Source of the DNA: Pseudodonghicola sp048268305
Lineage (GTDB): Bacteria; Pseudomonadota; Alphaproteobacteria; Rhodobacterales; Rhodobacteraceae
NCBI RefSeq assembly: GCF_048268305.1
Contig: NZ_JBLWVT010000001.1
Coordinates: 558,001 to 622,000 of the forward strand
Reading direction: 5' to 3'
DNA: 64,000 bases
Shown one piece after another: positions 63,898 to 64,000 of the stretch (the first letter of the stretch is position 1; the number at the start of each line of letters is the position of its first letter). Under the pieces are notes generated by a model. The model saw only the letters and a list, made by a program, of their open reading frames with translations. It was not told where the DNA came from and searched no databases. A program made the translations under genes and the position numbers.

Positions 63898-64000
63898 CAC
63901 CCCCGGTTCAGCACCCGCCCGGCGACGGCATCCAGTTTTGCCACCAGCGCGGGGTCGCGTTTTTCCGGCGCGGTCATGATGGCATATTCCAGCGCCCGGT
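63898..64000 (-). CDS. C-terminal end of an unidentified protein, truncated by window edge
   Basis: The visible 33 codons read RALEYAIMTAPEKRDPALVA and then KLDAVAGRVLNRG before TGA at 63898-63900. This is a helical C-terminus rich in Ala and Lys/Asp. The family cannot be identified from this fragment. Confidence 0.5.

Overview
The window is GC-rich and gene-dense, and its gene content points to an alphaproteobacterium of the family Rhodobacteraceae. Supporting signs are a fused ATP-sulfurylase/APS kinase, a stand-alone Hint protein, three DUF6455 proteins, a class I PHA synthase, a TopAI(YjhX)-type toxin pair and recurrent short intergenic repeats of the GAGTATTT type. I see no tRNA, rRNA, CRISPR array, transposase or prophage. 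Most of it reads as chromosomal backbone.

Layout. 1-2.9 kb: the tail of a peptidase-like protein, then queCDEF behind a preQ1-I riboswitch. 2.9-9.9 kb: sulfate activation enzyme, a membrane haem/2Fe-2S/cyclase fusion, GNAT, trxB divergent from an Lrp regulator with a 14-bp palindrome between them, and a Hint protein. 10.2-15.5 kb: lgt, a MidA-type methyltransferase and pgeF in one overlapping operon, a 34-codon gene, ubiK, trkH and a structured stretch ahead of a DUF2798 protein. 15.5-21.1 kb: a TonB copper-receptor-like protein with DUF2946, a TopAI/YjhQ-like pair, and an arsR-permease-thioredoxin operon with a 16-bp palindromic operator. 21.3-28.9 kb: YbjN, proC, a CsaA-like protein, a hydroxyacid dehydrogenase, tdk, a KAS III-like enzyme, a 25-codon lipoprotein and phaC. 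29-37.7 kb: carB, an RTX protein with an integrin-beta-like VWA domain, a Cfa-type methyltransferase, and aspS with an in-frame insertion. 37.8-39.2 kb: a BglII/BstYI-like nuclease with an MT-A70 methyltransferase, a probable restriction-modification system. 39.4-49 kb: a DUF1800/DUF1501 export pair, mce-DUF1467, EI24/nitroreductase, an M48 lipoprotein, YigZ, three tandem DUF6455 genes and a CDGSH protein. 49-58 kb: rimO, an AsmA protein and a capsule-type operon kpsT-kpsE-kdsA-pgm. 58-64 kb: a uracil-DNA glycosylase, SseB, apt, a 38-codon gene, a ribbon-helix-helix protein, LysE, and a flavin monooxygenase/DUF2783 pair divergent from a LuxR regulator.

The clearest joint functions are: queuosine precursor synthesis under preQ1 feedback; capsule precursor supply and export; thiol-metal handling (ArsR operon, copper receptor); and two self-maintaining modules (R-M and TopAI/YjhQ). 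The most unusual items are the redox-domain cyclase, the integrin-like RTX protein, the aspS insertion, the DUF6455 triplet and three very small genes with good start signals or a lipobox.
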